A DNA stretch of 36,611 nt, taken from NCBI GenBank assembly GCA_001873185.1, contig MNYQ01000128.1:1-36611 (forward strand), given 5' to 3'. The position numbers and the translations under genes were made by a program. Of this stretch, positions 7,823-15,550 are shown piece by piece (within the stretch, counting starts at the first letter, position 1; each line of letters opens with the position of its first letter). Under the pieces are notes generated by a model. It saw nothing but the letters and a program-made list of their open reading frames with translations. It was not told the DNA's origin and made no database searches. The DNA is from Ignavibacteria bacterium CG2_30_36_16. Its GTDB lineage: Bacteria > Bacteroidota > Ignavibacteria > Ignavibacteriales > Ignavibacteriaceae.

Positions 7823-7848
7823 AAGCCCGATTATTACTAACCGGGCTT
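7823..7848 (-). terminator. rho-independent terminator of the 7876-10074 gene
   Basis: AAGCCCG at 7823-7829 and CGGGCTT at 7842-7848 form a 7-bp GC-rich stem with a 12-base loop. On the minus strand it is followed by the T-rich run TTTATTTTTTATTTT, and it lies 28 bases past the stop codon of the secreted-protein gene. Confidence 0.8.
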
Positions 7849-7875
7849 CATCTAAAATTCAGTTTTATGAACGAA

Positions 7876-10074
7876 TTATTTTAAAAGCATCAATTTTTTG
7901 ACGGATGTATAATTACCGGCTTGCAGTTTATAGAAATAAATTCCGCTCGCAAGGTTTGCAGCGTTAAATGTAATTTTATGAACTCCGGAGGTTTGTTTAC
8001 CGCTTACAAGAGTCGCTACTTCGGCGCCGAGTAAATTGAAAACCTTAAGCGTAACATTATTGTCTTCCGGCAGTTGATAGCTAATAACAGTGCTCGGGTT
8101 AAATGGATTTGGATAATTCTGATTAAGCTTATAATCTGTTATCAATGCGGGCTGCTCATTAACAGAGGTAATCAATAAATTCAACGTTGCTTCCGTTGCA
8201 AAAACCGGCGGCAAATTATCTGCCTGATCGGGTGTGTACGGAACGCCGTCGCCATCGGAATCATTGCCTGTTTCGCCAGAACTTTCTGCTTCTGATAGCT
8301 GCATTTTGTTTCCTACCTTCTTAAAAAATCTTGTATAGATGAGAGGAGCTTCTTGTTTGTTCAAAACTAACTTTGCTTCCCTTAAAGCGCCGGCAACAGC
8401 CGCAAAATTTAGCGGTGTGTAAGTTGCTATGTCGTTGCCATCGGTGGTTCTAAAAGCCATTGCATTTGGAACGTAAAAATTACTAATTAAATAATTATAT
8501 CCTGCTTCGGCAGCCGTTAAATAATTGTTGTTATAGGTAACCTGGTATGCGGCTAAAAGACCCCGAATAGCAGCCGATTGAGCTTCAACAATTGAAGCCG
8601 AATTATCGGCGCCGTTACCGATTGTAAAGCTGTTATAGAATTTACCTGCGCCATCATAAAGGTTATTAACAATAAAATTAGCCTGAGCGGTAATTGCATC
8701 CCTAACCATAATTTCTAATGGGCTGCCCGCAAATTCTTCTACAACTTGTTTAAGAATTGCCAAAGTATATCCGGCTTCAAATGTAGAAATTGTCGTCCCT
8801 TGTTGAACAGCGCCCCCTACTAAATTTGAAACGTCAACAAAAGTCCCTGCTGTTGTGTTAAAGTGCATTGCAAGCAGGTTCATTGTAATTACTTTGCTCG
8901 TTCCCATAAATAAATCAAAAACACCGGGCATTCCTGTTTGAGCCATTGGCGCCGGAAACGGGTCGCCGTCAAAAACTGGTTTATAAGCAAGATGTGCGGG
9001 ATCGCTTGAGTTATTTGGGTCTGACATATTTTGAAAACCCAAGGTTCCCCATAAGAATGATACTTGATCCCATAGGCTGCTTGATGCATCGGTTACAACA
9101 AATGCAACTGGTTTCGGCGGCATTGAAGCGCTTATGTTTGATTCAGTTACTGCAACTTTATGAGGGAAATATTTTATTCCGTTTGCCGGATCGTATGTCA
9201 TCGGGTCAACACTGCCGAGCGCAGTTCCATCATAAGCTAATGAATTAATTAGGAACATTGCCTTGTTGGCGCCTTCTGCAACTAATACTTGTCCGATAAA
9301 TCCATCTAAGTTATTACCCCCATAAAAAACATTATTTGTAGGGTCAAAATGGATACTTCCTGTTGAATCCGGGGAAATAATTCCATTTGCATCAATACCG
9401 TTATCATCTGAATCGTGGAAAGCGCCAAGCATATCCTGCGCCCATAAGTATTGTTTCATTAAGGTTTGCCCCATTGCGGCAGGATTTAAAGTTTTATCCA
9501 TTTTGGTTCTATCCCAGCGCAAAGTTGAAAAATCATTCCAACCAAAATTTATCGGGTCAATCGGCTGCGGAAGGCGCGGATCACCGCTTATAAATTCTGC
9601 AAACTGAGGAAACGGGTTTCCGGGAGGCGCCTGGTTTGCAAGCATAGAAAAGTGCATAACCATTTTCATCATCTCGTCGTCTTCTTTAAAACCATTTGGT
9701 GTTCCGGTCATCGAGCCGTCAAAATTAGGATCGGTTTCCATGCCAGCCATTTGACCAATCATTGGCGACCAGATCATGTGCAAACCTAAGCCTGAACGTG
9801 AGATTATCGTTCCAAGCTGATAACGAGAGTATTCATAATTTTCAATTCCCAATGTGTAAGAAATTGAATCGGGTGTATTCAAAACGAATGGATCAAGATC
9901 GTCTAAATTATATCCGATCGCTTCGGCAAATGGTTCGCCGCTTTCGTTTATTTCGTTTGCAAGCAGTAACTGCTCGTGCGTTTTAAAAATTGTTGTATTG
10001 GTAATTTGAACCTGACTAATAATATTACCTGTCAGAATTACTCCCAATAAAAGTGTAAAAAATAACCGTTTCAT
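7876..10074 (-). CDS. secreted 732-residue protein with T9SS type A C-terminal sorting domain, unknown function
   Basis: The product has a Sec signal peptide (about residues 1-20, ending IISQ) and a C-terminal sorting domain of about 80 residues starting LNQNYPNPFNPST and ending SVKKLMLLK, so it should pass through the type IX secretion system to the cell surface or outside. Between them lie about 630 residues I do not recognise. The second half is helix-rich with repeated hairpin-like segments (around residues 420-590), suggestive of an alpha/alpha toroid such as the six-hairpin glycosidase folds. A DSDGDG loop near residue 610 looks like a calcium site. No CxxCH haem motif is present. The gene is monocistronic, with its own terminator at 7823-7848 and its own promoter and palindromic operator (10124-10170) matching those of the redox operon. 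Function is unknown. Confidence 0.85.
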   Translation of the reverse strand: MKRLFFTLLLGVILTGNIISQVQITNTTIFKTHEQLLLANEINESGEPFAEAIGYNLDDLDPFVLNTPDSISYTLGIENYEYSRYQLGTIISRSGLGLHMIWSPMIGQMAGMETDPNFDGSMTGTPNGFKEDDEMMKMVMHFSMLANQAPPGNPFPQFAEFISGDPRLPQPIDPINFGWNDFSTLRWDRTKMDKTLNPAAMGQTLMKQYLWAQDMLGAFHDSDDNGIDANGIISPDSTGSIHFDPTNNVFYGGNNLDGFIGQVLVAEGANKAMFLINSLAYDGTALGSVDPMTYDPANGIKYFPHKVAVTESNISASMPPKPVAFVVTDASSSLWDQVSFLWGTLGFQNMSDPNNSSDPAHLAYKPVFDGDPFPAPMAQTGMPGVFDLFMGTSKVITMNLLAMHFNTTAGTFVDVSNLVGGAVQQGTTISTFEAGYTLAILKQVVEEFAGSPLEIMVRDAITAQANFIVNNLYDGAGKFYNSFTIGNGADNSASIVEAQSAAIRGLLAAYQVTYNNNYLTAAEAGYNYLISNFYVPNAMAFRTTDGNDIATYTPLNFAAVAGALREAKLVLNKQEAPLIYTRFFKKVGNKMQLSEAESSGETGNDSDGDGVPYTPDQADNLPPVFATEATLNLLITSVNEQPALITDYKLNQNYPNPFNPSTVISYQLPEDNNVTLKVFNLLGAEVATLVSGKQTSGVHKITFNAANLASGIYFYKLQAGNYTSVKKLMLLK

Positions 10075-10123
10075 TTCGGTATCCTTTTTTTAATTGATGA
10101 AATATTGTTTCTAATTTTTAAAG

Positions 10124-10131
10124 TAAAACTA
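10124..10131 (-). promoter_or_regulatory. -7 element (TAGTTTTA) of the secreted-protein promoter
   Basis: Minus-strand TAGTTTTA, close to TAnnTTTG, 50 bases before the ATG at 10074 and centred 33 bp downstream of the palindrome centre at 10160.5, the same geometry as the redox operon promoter. Confidence 0.65.
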
Positions 10132-10150
10132 AGACATTTGGTTTAGTCGG

Positions 10151-10170
10151 ATTGTCAAGAAATTGACAAT
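10151..10170. promoter_or_regulatory. CRP/FNR-like operator, 20-base palindrome around TGTCAAGAAATTGACA
   Basis: The core TGTCAA-GAAA-TTGACA (10153-10168) extends by AT on both sides to an 8+4+8 perfect inverted repeat, the most symmetrical of the three sites. The core begins 79 bases upstream of the start codon of the 732-residue secreted protein gene, against 81 and 74 at the other two sites. Confidence 0.75.
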
Positions 10171-10277
10171 TGGTCATTTTACAATAATGTATTTAAGTCT
10201 TACTTATATTGAGCAATTTATATGTCCTTGTCAGTTGCGCGGCGGACAAAGACGAAAAACAACTTTATAAAGCTGAT

Positions 10278-10544
10278 TCATTTTTGTTTCTTGTCTCTTT
10301 GTAAAAAAGTAAAGACTAATGCAAGCAAAACAGTAATACCGCTGAAGGCAAGTGTATAGTCTAAGCCTAAAACGAACTGATCTTTCCATTCTTTAGTTGT
10401 TCCAAAAATTTCGTCTTGAATTTCTACGAGTACTTTCGTTTTTGTAAATATCTCTCCGCCAAATCCTATCCAGACCAACAAGGCTGCAGCAATTAATAGC
10501 AGAGCTATAAACAAAGTTCTTTTTTGACGTTTATTCAGTTTCAT
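10278..10544 (-). CDS. small two-helix membrane protein, unknown
   Basis: With the ATG at 10542-10544 the product is 88 residues. A GTG three codons upstream would abut the previous stop, but I see no ribosome-binding site favouring it. A basic N-terminus (MKLNKRQKR) leads into one hydrophobic helix (about residues 10-25). A loop of about 35 residues follows, then a second helix (about 61-79) and a short basic tail. I do not recognise the family. It is the second gene of a two-gene unit behind the palindromic operator at 11074-11089, so it is probably co-expressed with the four-helix membrane protein encoded just upstream. The loop between helices contains TKEWKDQFVLGLDY and no cysteines or histidines. 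Confidence 0.7.
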   Translation of the reverse strand: MKLNKRQKRTLFIALLLIAAALLVWIGFGGEIFTKTKVLVEIQDEIFGTTKEWKDQFVLGLDYTLAFSGITVLLALVFTFLQRDKKQK

Positions 10545-10553
10545 AAAAAACAC

Positions 10554-11000
10554 TTAGCCTTTTACAACCCGGGATTTGTAAAGCGAGCCAAGCACAGCGC
10601 CGTAAATTATATGCCCAACTAAACTTGCCATTGCAATCATGATCGAACCGGAAAATAATCCGGAAGCAAAACTTCCCCCGCCCATAATGCTCATCATAGG
10701 CATTACCATTAATTGTGCAAGAAGCCAGGGGAATATTCCGAACAAAGCGCCATTCTTAAAATTTGCTTCTTTTTTTATTGCTGATAAAAATATTGCCGCA
10801 TATAAAACAGCTAAAACTAAGCCCACCATAAAATGAGCCATCCACCCAACAATTATTGGTGCGCCCATGGTGTTTGCTAACATTTTGGGAATATCCATTT
10901 CAAAGCCCATTAACGGCGCCATGAATGTGAACATCGTCATTGCTGCGGTTGCTATAAATCCGGAAATAACCGCGGACTTAAGGGAAAAATTTGTTTTCAT
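10554..11000 (-). CDS. four-helix integral membrane protein (DUF6789-like)
   Basis: A 148-residue hydrophobic protein with four predicted membrane helices (about residues 8-30, 49-73, 84-105 and 116-141) joined by short loops. Several small-residue-rich stretches (MAPLMGFEM, MSIMGGGSFASG) and many methionines line the helices. The pattern resembles the small uncharacterised membrane family I recall as DUF6789, common in Bacteroidota and near redox or stress genes, but this is not verified. It is the first gene of a two-gene minus-strand unit whose promoter (11045-11052) and palindromic operator (11074-11089) match those of the redox operon, so it is likely switched on or off together with that operon. 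Function is unknown. Confidence 0.78.
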   Translation of the reverse strand: MKTNFSLKSAVISGFIATAAMTMFTFMAPLMGFEMDIPKMLANTMGAPIIVGWMAHFMVGLVLAVLYAAIFLSAIKKEANFKNGALFGIFPWLLAQLMVMPMMSIMGGGSFASGLFSGSIMIAMASLVGHIIYGAVLGSLYKSRVVKG

Positions 11001-11044
11001 TTTGAACCTTTAATAATAATTGATTTGATTTTTAATTTCTGAAA

Positions 11045-11052
11045 CAAAGATA
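11045..11052 (-). promoter_or_regulatory. -7 element (TATCTTTG), perfect TAnnTTTG
   Basis: A perfect match to the Bacteroidota TAnnTTTG consensus on the minus strand, 44 bases before the ATG at 11000 and centred exactly 33 bp from the centre of the operator at 11074-11089. Confidence 0.75.
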
Positions 11053-11073
11053 AACCTCATGTTTTCAGATTAC

Positions 11074-11089
11074 TGTCAAGTTTGGGACA
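11074..11089. promoter_or_regulatory. CRP/FNR-like operator TGTCAAGTTTGGGACA (one imperfect half)
   Basis: The half nearer the promoter (TTGACA on the minus strand) is identical to the other two sites. The far half is GGGACA in place of TTGACA, keeping the outer GACA. The site begins 74 bases upstream of the start codon of the 148-residue membrane protein gene. Confidence 0.6.
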
Positions 11090-11334
11090 TTAAGAAGGAT
11101 TTAAAGTAATCGTTAAAAAACACTTGGCTTAGAGAAGTAATTGCGAAATATGATTTAAAAGCACAGCAATTAAGTTGATGCCTATTCGCATTGTATGATG
11201 GGAAGTTCTTTAAAACAGATGAGATAGCTTCACCCCAATTAACAACAGTGAATCTTTTGCAACGACAGTTAAGTTTCTCTTGAACTAATAATAAGAGGGA
11301 AGATTGCACTATTTATTTTCAGGCGTTTTAGTTT
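11090..11334. other. intergenic, no gene recognised
   Basis: A 77-codon minus-strand frame at 11076-11309 overlaps the operator and has no recognisable sequence or ribosome-binding site, so I do not call it. Nothing else stands out. Confidence 0.5.
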
Positions 11335-12027
11335 TTACGCGCCTTCAATTTTTAATTGTCTTTTTAGTAATTTATAATTTGGGCAGTGCTTTTGAACGAG
11401 CGCCCAGAATTTTGGTGAATGGTTCATGTGGACAAGATGGCTTAGTTCGTGAATTATAACATAATCTATTACCTCCTCCCGGTGTTCTATTAAACGGTCG
11501 TTTAAAGAAATTGTCCCTTTTGACGAGCAACTTCCCCAACGGGATTTTTGTTTACGAACAGAAACTTTTTTTACTTCAAATCCATATTTTAATGACAATA
11601 TCATTGCACGCTGCGGGAGATAATTTTTTGCCGCATGTTTTCTATACACAGAAAACAGATCGTTTTTTGTTATGGGTGAACCCTGCGGGCTTTCAATAAA
11701 AAGGAGATTGTCTTTTTTCCTAAACGAATGTTTCTTTGCAAACAGATTATAAGTCTGCTCAATAATTATTTCGCTACCAAAAAGGAAATACTTCTGAGAA
11801 TGCTTTACAAGCAGATTTATGTTTTTGCTTATCCATTCTCTTTTAGAGTGAAGAAATCTTTTTCCCTCTTCAACAGATAACTTATAAGGAATTATCAACT
11901 CAAGAGAGCGGTGCACAATTCTCATTTGCAGCCGCTTTGCGCGTCTGCTTTTGCGCATCCTATAAAAAATTTGATTGCCGTCTATTAAAATATAATCCGG
12001 CTGAATAAGGTTTTTATTGGCAGACAA
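11335..12027 (-). CDS. YgjP/SprT-like zinc metallopeptidase domain protein
   Basis: A 230-residue protein of the YgjP (DUF45, SprT-like) family. The zinc-binding helix HELSH is at residues 193-197, followed by the third-ligand region VHMNHSPKFW. The conserved upstream block RKQKSRWGSCSSKGTISLN, diagnostic for the family, is at about 158-176. No signal peptide is present, so it is cytoplasmic. YgjP proteins are presumed metal-dependent peptidases; substrates are not known, and the M48-like motif is the only catalytic evidence. The frame starts with a TTG (12025-12027) directly abutting the TGA stop of cysS, which suggests translational coupling. The next in-frame Met (residue 23) would leave the catalytic core intact, so the exact start is uncertain. 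Confidence 0.88.
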   Translation of the reverse strand: MSANKNLIQPDYILIDGNQIFYRMRKSRRAKRLQMRIVHRSLELIIPYKLSVEEGKRFLHSKREWISKNINLLVKHSQKYFLFGSEIIIEQTYNLFAKKHSFRKKDNLLFIESPQGSPITKNDLFSVYRKHAAKNYLPQRAMILSLKYGFEVKKVSVRKQKSRWGSCSSKGTISLNDRLIEHREEVIDYVIIHELSHLVHMNHSPKFWALVQKHCPNYKLLKRQLKIEGA

Positions 12028-13443
12028 TCAGTTTGCTTCTATTTTTTTGTATGTGGTTTTTTCTTTCGAGTCCTGAAGCTCAACTCCGAGCGCATTGAGT
12101 TCGTTTCTAATTTTATCAGCCAAAGCGTAATTCTTATTCTTCTTTGCATCGAGGCGTAAAGTTATAAGGAACTCGATTAAGTCTTTTTCAAGCGATGCTC
12201 CTGAAGATTCTTTTGTATTAAAATCCATTATGCCCAAAACTCCTTCTGCAGTTCGGGTTAAAAATTCTTTAACAAGATGATAAAATTTATAGCCCGGCTT
12301 TTCAGTTTCGGCAATTGTTTTATTGCACTCGCGGACAAAATCAAACACAACCGCAACTGCTTGCGGTGTGTTAAAATCGTCGTCCATTGCTTTTTCAAAA
12401 GCAGCGTAGAATTTATCGAAGCCGAATTCAACCCCCTGATTTGAATCTTCTACTTTCATAGCTTCGTCAATTTTAGATTTCAAGTTATCTAATTTTTCTA
12501 ATCCCTTTTTTGCCGATTGAAGTAGTTCTTCACTAAAGTTTAAAGGTCCGCCGTAATTAGTCTGAGTAAAAAGCAGCCGAATAGCCTCGGCAGGATACAC
12601 TTTTAAAATATCTCGCGCGGTAAAAAAATTACCGAGTGATTTGCTCATCTTTTCATCGTTAATGTTTAAGAAGCCGAAGTGGAGCCAGTAATTAACAAAC
12701 GGTTTATCATTAGCGCCCTCACTCTGTGCAATTTCATTTTCGTGATGAGGAAAAATTAAATCGTTACCACCGGCATGTATATCAAAAGTTTCACCAAGAT
12801 GTTTGCAGCTCATCGCAGAGCATTCAATGTGCCAGCCCGGACGCCCGTTTCCCCAAGGACTTTCCCACTGCGGCTCGCCTTCTTTTGCTTTTTTCCATAA
12901 CGCAAAATCAAGCGGACTATTTTTTTCTTCGTTAATTTCTATGCGTGCGCCGGATTCTAGGTCTTCAATATTTTTACCGCTTAATTTTCCATAACCATTA
13001 AACATCTTTACGTTATAAAACACATTCCCGTTCACATTATAGGCAAGCCCCTTTTCTTCAAGTGTTTTAATCATCTTAATTATTTCTTCGATGTGTTCCG
13101 TGGCTTTCGGGTAGATGTCCGCCTTCTTTACCTTTAGTTTGGCAATATCTTCCATAAAAGCGTCAATATATTTTTGCGTTACCTTATTGGTTTCAACTTT
13201 TTCTTCGCCTGCTTTTTTAATAATCTTATCATCAATGTCGGTGAGGTTCATTACAAACTTTACATTATAGCCTTTATATTCGAAATATCTTCTTATAATA
13301 TCTGCGGAAACAAAAGAGCGCCCATTGCCTATGTGGAAGTAATTGTACACCGTAGGTCCGCACATATACATTTTAACATTCGATGGAACTATTGGTTTAA
13401 ATTCTTCTTTTCTTTTTGTAAGAGTATTGTAAACGGTTAACAT
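12028..13443 (-). CDS. cysS: cysteine--tRNA ligase
   Basis: Cysteinyl-tRNA synthetase, a class I enzyme that attaches cysteine to tRNA-Cys in the cytoplasm. The 471 residues match the usual length of about 460-480. Visible motifs are CGPTVYNYFHIGNGR (zinc ligand C28 and the HIGH-type motif HIGN at 37-40), GWHIECSAM with C208, the zinc-ligand region FPHHENE (residues 231-237), and KMSKS at 265-269. The DALR-type anticodon-binding region follows, with the C-terminal ADKIRNELNALGVELQD typical of bacterial CysS. The gene starts at the ATG at 13443. A possible TATATTTG promoter element lies 33 bases upstream at 13477-13484. It is followed without gap by the YgjP gene. Confidence 0.98.
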   Translation of the reverse strand: MLTVYNTLTKRKEEFKPIVPSNVKMYMCGPTVYNYFHIGNGRSFVSADIIRRYFEYKGYNVKFVMNLTDIDDKIIKKAGEEKVETNKVTQKYIDAFMEDIAKLKVKKADIYPKATEHIEEIIKMIKTLEEKGLAYNVNGNVFYNVKMFNGYGKLSGKNIEDLESGARIEINEEKNSPLDFALWKKAKEGEPQWESPWGNGRPGWHIECSAMSCKHLGETFDIHAGGNDLIFPHHENEIAQSEGANDKPFVNYWLHFGFLNINDEKMSKSLGNFFTARDILKVYPAEAIRLLFTQTNYGGPLNFSEELLQSAKKGLEKLDNLKSKIDEAMKVEDSNQGVEFGFDKFYAAFEKAMDDDFNTPQAVAVVFDFVRECNKTIAETEKPGYKFYHLVKEFLTRTAEGVLGIMDFNTKESSGASLEKDLIEFLITLRLDAKKNKNYALADKIRNELNALGVELQDSKEKTTYKKIEAN

Positions 13444-13476
13444 TAATTATCCTTAATCAGTCTTCAAATTGATGTG

Positions 13477-13484
13477 CAAATATA
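13477..13484 (-). promoter_or_regulatory. TATATTTG element upstream of cysS
   Basis: Perfect TAnnTTTG on the minus strand, 34 bases before the cysS ATG. A TTG lies 16 bases further upstream (13501-13503), somewhat short of the spacing usually quoted for Bacteroidota, so the assignment is moderate. No palindromic operator is present here. Confidence 0.55.
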
Positions 13485-13842
13485 AAAAAACTAAGGCTTA
13501 CAAGAGACGATTAAATCACCACCGACAAAAATTTATCGATGAGGCATTAATAAGTTCACTCAAATAAGATTTTTTCGTCATTGCCGGTAATCTGTTAACT
13601 AACGAACAATCATTCTCTCTGTCAATTTGTTCTGCCCTTCACGCTCAGCTGGGCTTGTCCAGAACAAGTATAATGCAGTAGTCTCCATCGATATATCGGT
13701 TTGATAGCGGGCTGTTCATAATATTTTAGCTGTAGAAAAAAATGAATACTTCTTTTGCAATGGTTCAATTGTAAGTAATAACGTAAATAAAAAACAGAAT
13801 AATTTAGCTTTTTGCTTGCTGTTACTTTGATATATTTATAAT
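13485..13842. other. intergenic between cysS and the restriction-modification island
   Basis: No gene seen. Positions 13594-13612 (GTTAACTAACGAACAATCA) match the right arm of the 6148-6186 hairpin with two changes and look like a decayed copy. TTGTTCTG at 13627-13634 is inverted at 13660-13667. The end of the stretch is the promoter of the island. Confidence 0.5.
13831..13838 (+). promoter_or_regulatory. TATATTTA element directly before the first methyltransferase gene
   Basis: TATATTTA matches TAnnTTTR and ends only four bases before the ATG at 13843, with a TTTG 16 bases upstream (13811-13814). If used, transcription would start at or next to the start codon, giving a leaderless message. 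No ribosome-binding site is visible before this ATG. Confidence 0.45.
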
Positions 13843-15087
13843 ATGAATAATAAAAATATTTTAACGTATAATTTTACAAATAAGTTGTTTGGTGAAAATG
13901 TAGAATTATTACCATCCGTCTCCGAATTATTCGAATTGGAACTCGCATTTCTAGAATACCATTCTTTACAACCAGATGAACTGATTAGTAAATCTGCATA
14001 TCTTAAGTCGATTAATTCAAAATCGACATTACATTTCCAAGCAAATACTTTCAAACCATCTTTTGAAATATTATCTAGGTCAAGCAAAACAAAAAATTAT
14101 TTTGAGAATGGCTTGTTTTCCACTGGTTACGCAACCCATTCCCTATTCCCTTATCGAGGCAAGTTTCATCCCCAATTAATAAAAAGTTTATTAAACATAA
14201 TCGGTGTAAAAAATGGCGAATTAATTCTCGATCCAATGTGCGGAAGCGGAACCACTAATATTGAAGCAGCACTACTTGGGATTAATTCTGTTGCAGTAGA
14301 TATTAGTCCATTTTGTAGATTGATGACAAAAACCAAATATGAATCCTTAAAGGCAAGTAATGAGGAATTACAGAAACTTTTAAAAAAGGAAGATGAGTTG
14401 TTCAACTTCTTTTCAGCTAAGAAAAAGTTTGATTCTAAAAAAAATAATCAACTATTTGAAAGCGAGCCAAGTTATTACATCACTTTATTAGCCTTCCTTG
14501 ATTCAATGGGGTATTTTAACAGAACTAAAAGTTCGACTCATAGGGAATTATTTAATAGAGTACTTGAACGATATATTTACACAGTCTTGAATTATTTGGG
14601 AAATCCATTTTATGATAAAGAGAACTTAGGGAATGTACTTTTTTCTAAAGAATCAACAGCAATGGCTTTAAAATATGAAGATAATTTCTTTGATGGAATA
14701 ATAACTTCTCCCCCCTATTCCTTTGCAATTGACTATGCAAGTAACGACAAAGATCAACTTGAGTACTTGGGATTAGATGTAGAAAAGCTAAAAGAAAAAA
14801 TGATTGGTTTAAGAGGGAAAAACAAAACAACAAGACTTAATAATTATTTCGAAGACATGAAAACTGTATGTGTTGAGATTGCTCGGGTTTTAAAGCCCAA
14901 TAAATATGCGGTGATAATTATTGGCTCAAATACAAATCAAACGGGCGGCATTCGTTTGGAAGATAAAATAATAAATTTTTGCGAGGGTGCTAATCTGAAA
15001 CTTGTTAAAAGTATTGTTAAGCCTATTAAGGGTATGCGAAATACTATGAAGGAAGAATATGTTCTCTTTTTTAATAAAATGATTTAA
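13843..15087 (+). CDS. site-specific DNA methyltransferase (m4C/m6A type), first of the R-M island
   Basis: A 414-residue DNA amino-methyltransferase. The SAM-binding motif DPMCGSGTT is at residues 130-138 and the catalytic motif SPPY at 289-292. The order, SAM motif before catalytic motif, differs from the second methyltransferase of the island. SPPY rather than DPPY is typical of cytosine-N4 enzymes, though N6-adenine methylation cannot be excluded. About 90 residues precede the core and probably help recognise DNA. The roughly 120 residues between the motifs could hold the target-recognition domain. It lies just upstream of a DpnII-like endonuclease and a second methyltransferase, all AT-rich and on the plus strand between minus-strand housekeeping genes. 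It should protect host DNA from the endonuclease. The recognition site is unknown. Confidence 0.87.
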   Translation: MNNKNILTYNFTNKLFGENVELLPSVSELFELELAFLEYHSLQPDELISKSAYLKSINSKSTLHFQANTFKPSFEILSRSSKTKNYFENGLFSTGYATHSLFPYRGKFHPQLIKSLLNIIGVKNGELILDPMCGSGTTNIEAALLGINSVAVDISPFCRLMTKTKYESLKASNEELQKLLKKEDELFNFFSAKKKFDSKKNNQLFESEPSYYITLLAFLDSMGYFNRTKSSTHRELFNRVLERYIYTVLNYLGNPFYDKENLGNVLFSKESTAMALKYEDNFFDGIITSPPYSFAIDYASNDKDQLEYLGLDVEKLKEKMIGLRGKNKTTRLNNYFEDMKTVCVEIARVLKPNKYAVIIIGSNTNQTGGIRLEDKIINFCEGANLKLVKSIVKPIKGMRNTMKEEYVLFFNKMI

Positions 15088-15097
15088 GAGGTGTTTA

Positions 15098-15550
15098 GTG
15101 AAATCAACTGATGAAAAATTTAAAAAAGTCATTGATAAAAACACGTTCTATTTTTATAATAAAGAATTTGAAGAAAGTTATGAAGGTTATATTAATTCAA
15201 TCAAAGAACTACTTCTAAATTTAAAGAATGAGATCGAACTTAACGGACTAAAAAAAGAATTCTTTGAAAAATTAATATTAGAAAAAGAAAATGGGTTGCG
15301 TGCATTGCTTGCTCTAACTGGTTTTTCAAATGAAAATTTAAAAAGAATTACAACTTTAATTAGAGTTGTAGATGATGCTGAACTAAATCGGATCCTTTTA
15401 AAGGAAAAATGGTTCGAGAATGAAAAAATATCTGAAGATGGAATTGCTGAATGGTCAGATTCAAAAATTATGTCTATGATAAAAACAGATAAATATTTTA
15501 GGCAAGGAATTGTAAATCTTTTTTTGAGGGTGCAACGATACCATTCGTAG
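15098..15550 (+). CDS. DpnII-like type II restriction endonuclease, N-terminal part (frameshifted)
   Basis: 150 residues in this frame, starting at a GTG (15098) with a good AAGAGGTG ribosome-binding site, 10 bases after the methyltransferase stop. It is helical and has no catalytic motif of its own. The last eight residues (RVQRYHS region) come from reading past a T7 run at 15519-15525. One base earlier in frame, the message continues as FEGATIPFVAKTLPLFELKK and joins the catalytic part encoded up to 16074. With a one-base backward shift the two parts make a protein of about 325 residues, close to the roughly 290 usual for DpnII-type enzymes. The first 142 residues are therefore the N-terminal half of a split endonuclease. 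It could be a broken gene, a sequencing error in the homopolymer, or a slippage-controlled gene. Confidence 0.75.
   Translation: MKSTDEKFKKVIDKNTFYFYNKEFEESYEGYINSIKELLLNLKNEIELNGLKKEFFEKLILEKENGLRALLALTGFSNENLKRITTLIRVVDDAELNRILLKEKWFENEKISEDGIAEWSDSKIMSMIKTDKYFRQGIVNLFLRVQRYHS

Noticed and set aside
8889-9986. Several short frames antisense or overlapping to the 732-residue protein gene
   Set aside because: They are shadows of a gene with signal peptide, sorting domain, promoter and terminator of its own.
11076-11309. 77-codon minus-strand frame upstream of the membrane pair
   Set aside because: It overlaps the operator, lacks a ribosome-binding site and shows no family text.
13627-13667. 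TTGTTCTG/CAGAACAA inverted repeat
   Set aside because: Only eight bases with a long, weakly paired interior and no context; not listed as a separate element.
15098-15550. Treating the 150-residue frame as an independent gene (for example a controller protein)
   Set aside because: It has no helix-turn-helix, and its end reads directly into the catalytic half after a one-base shift.
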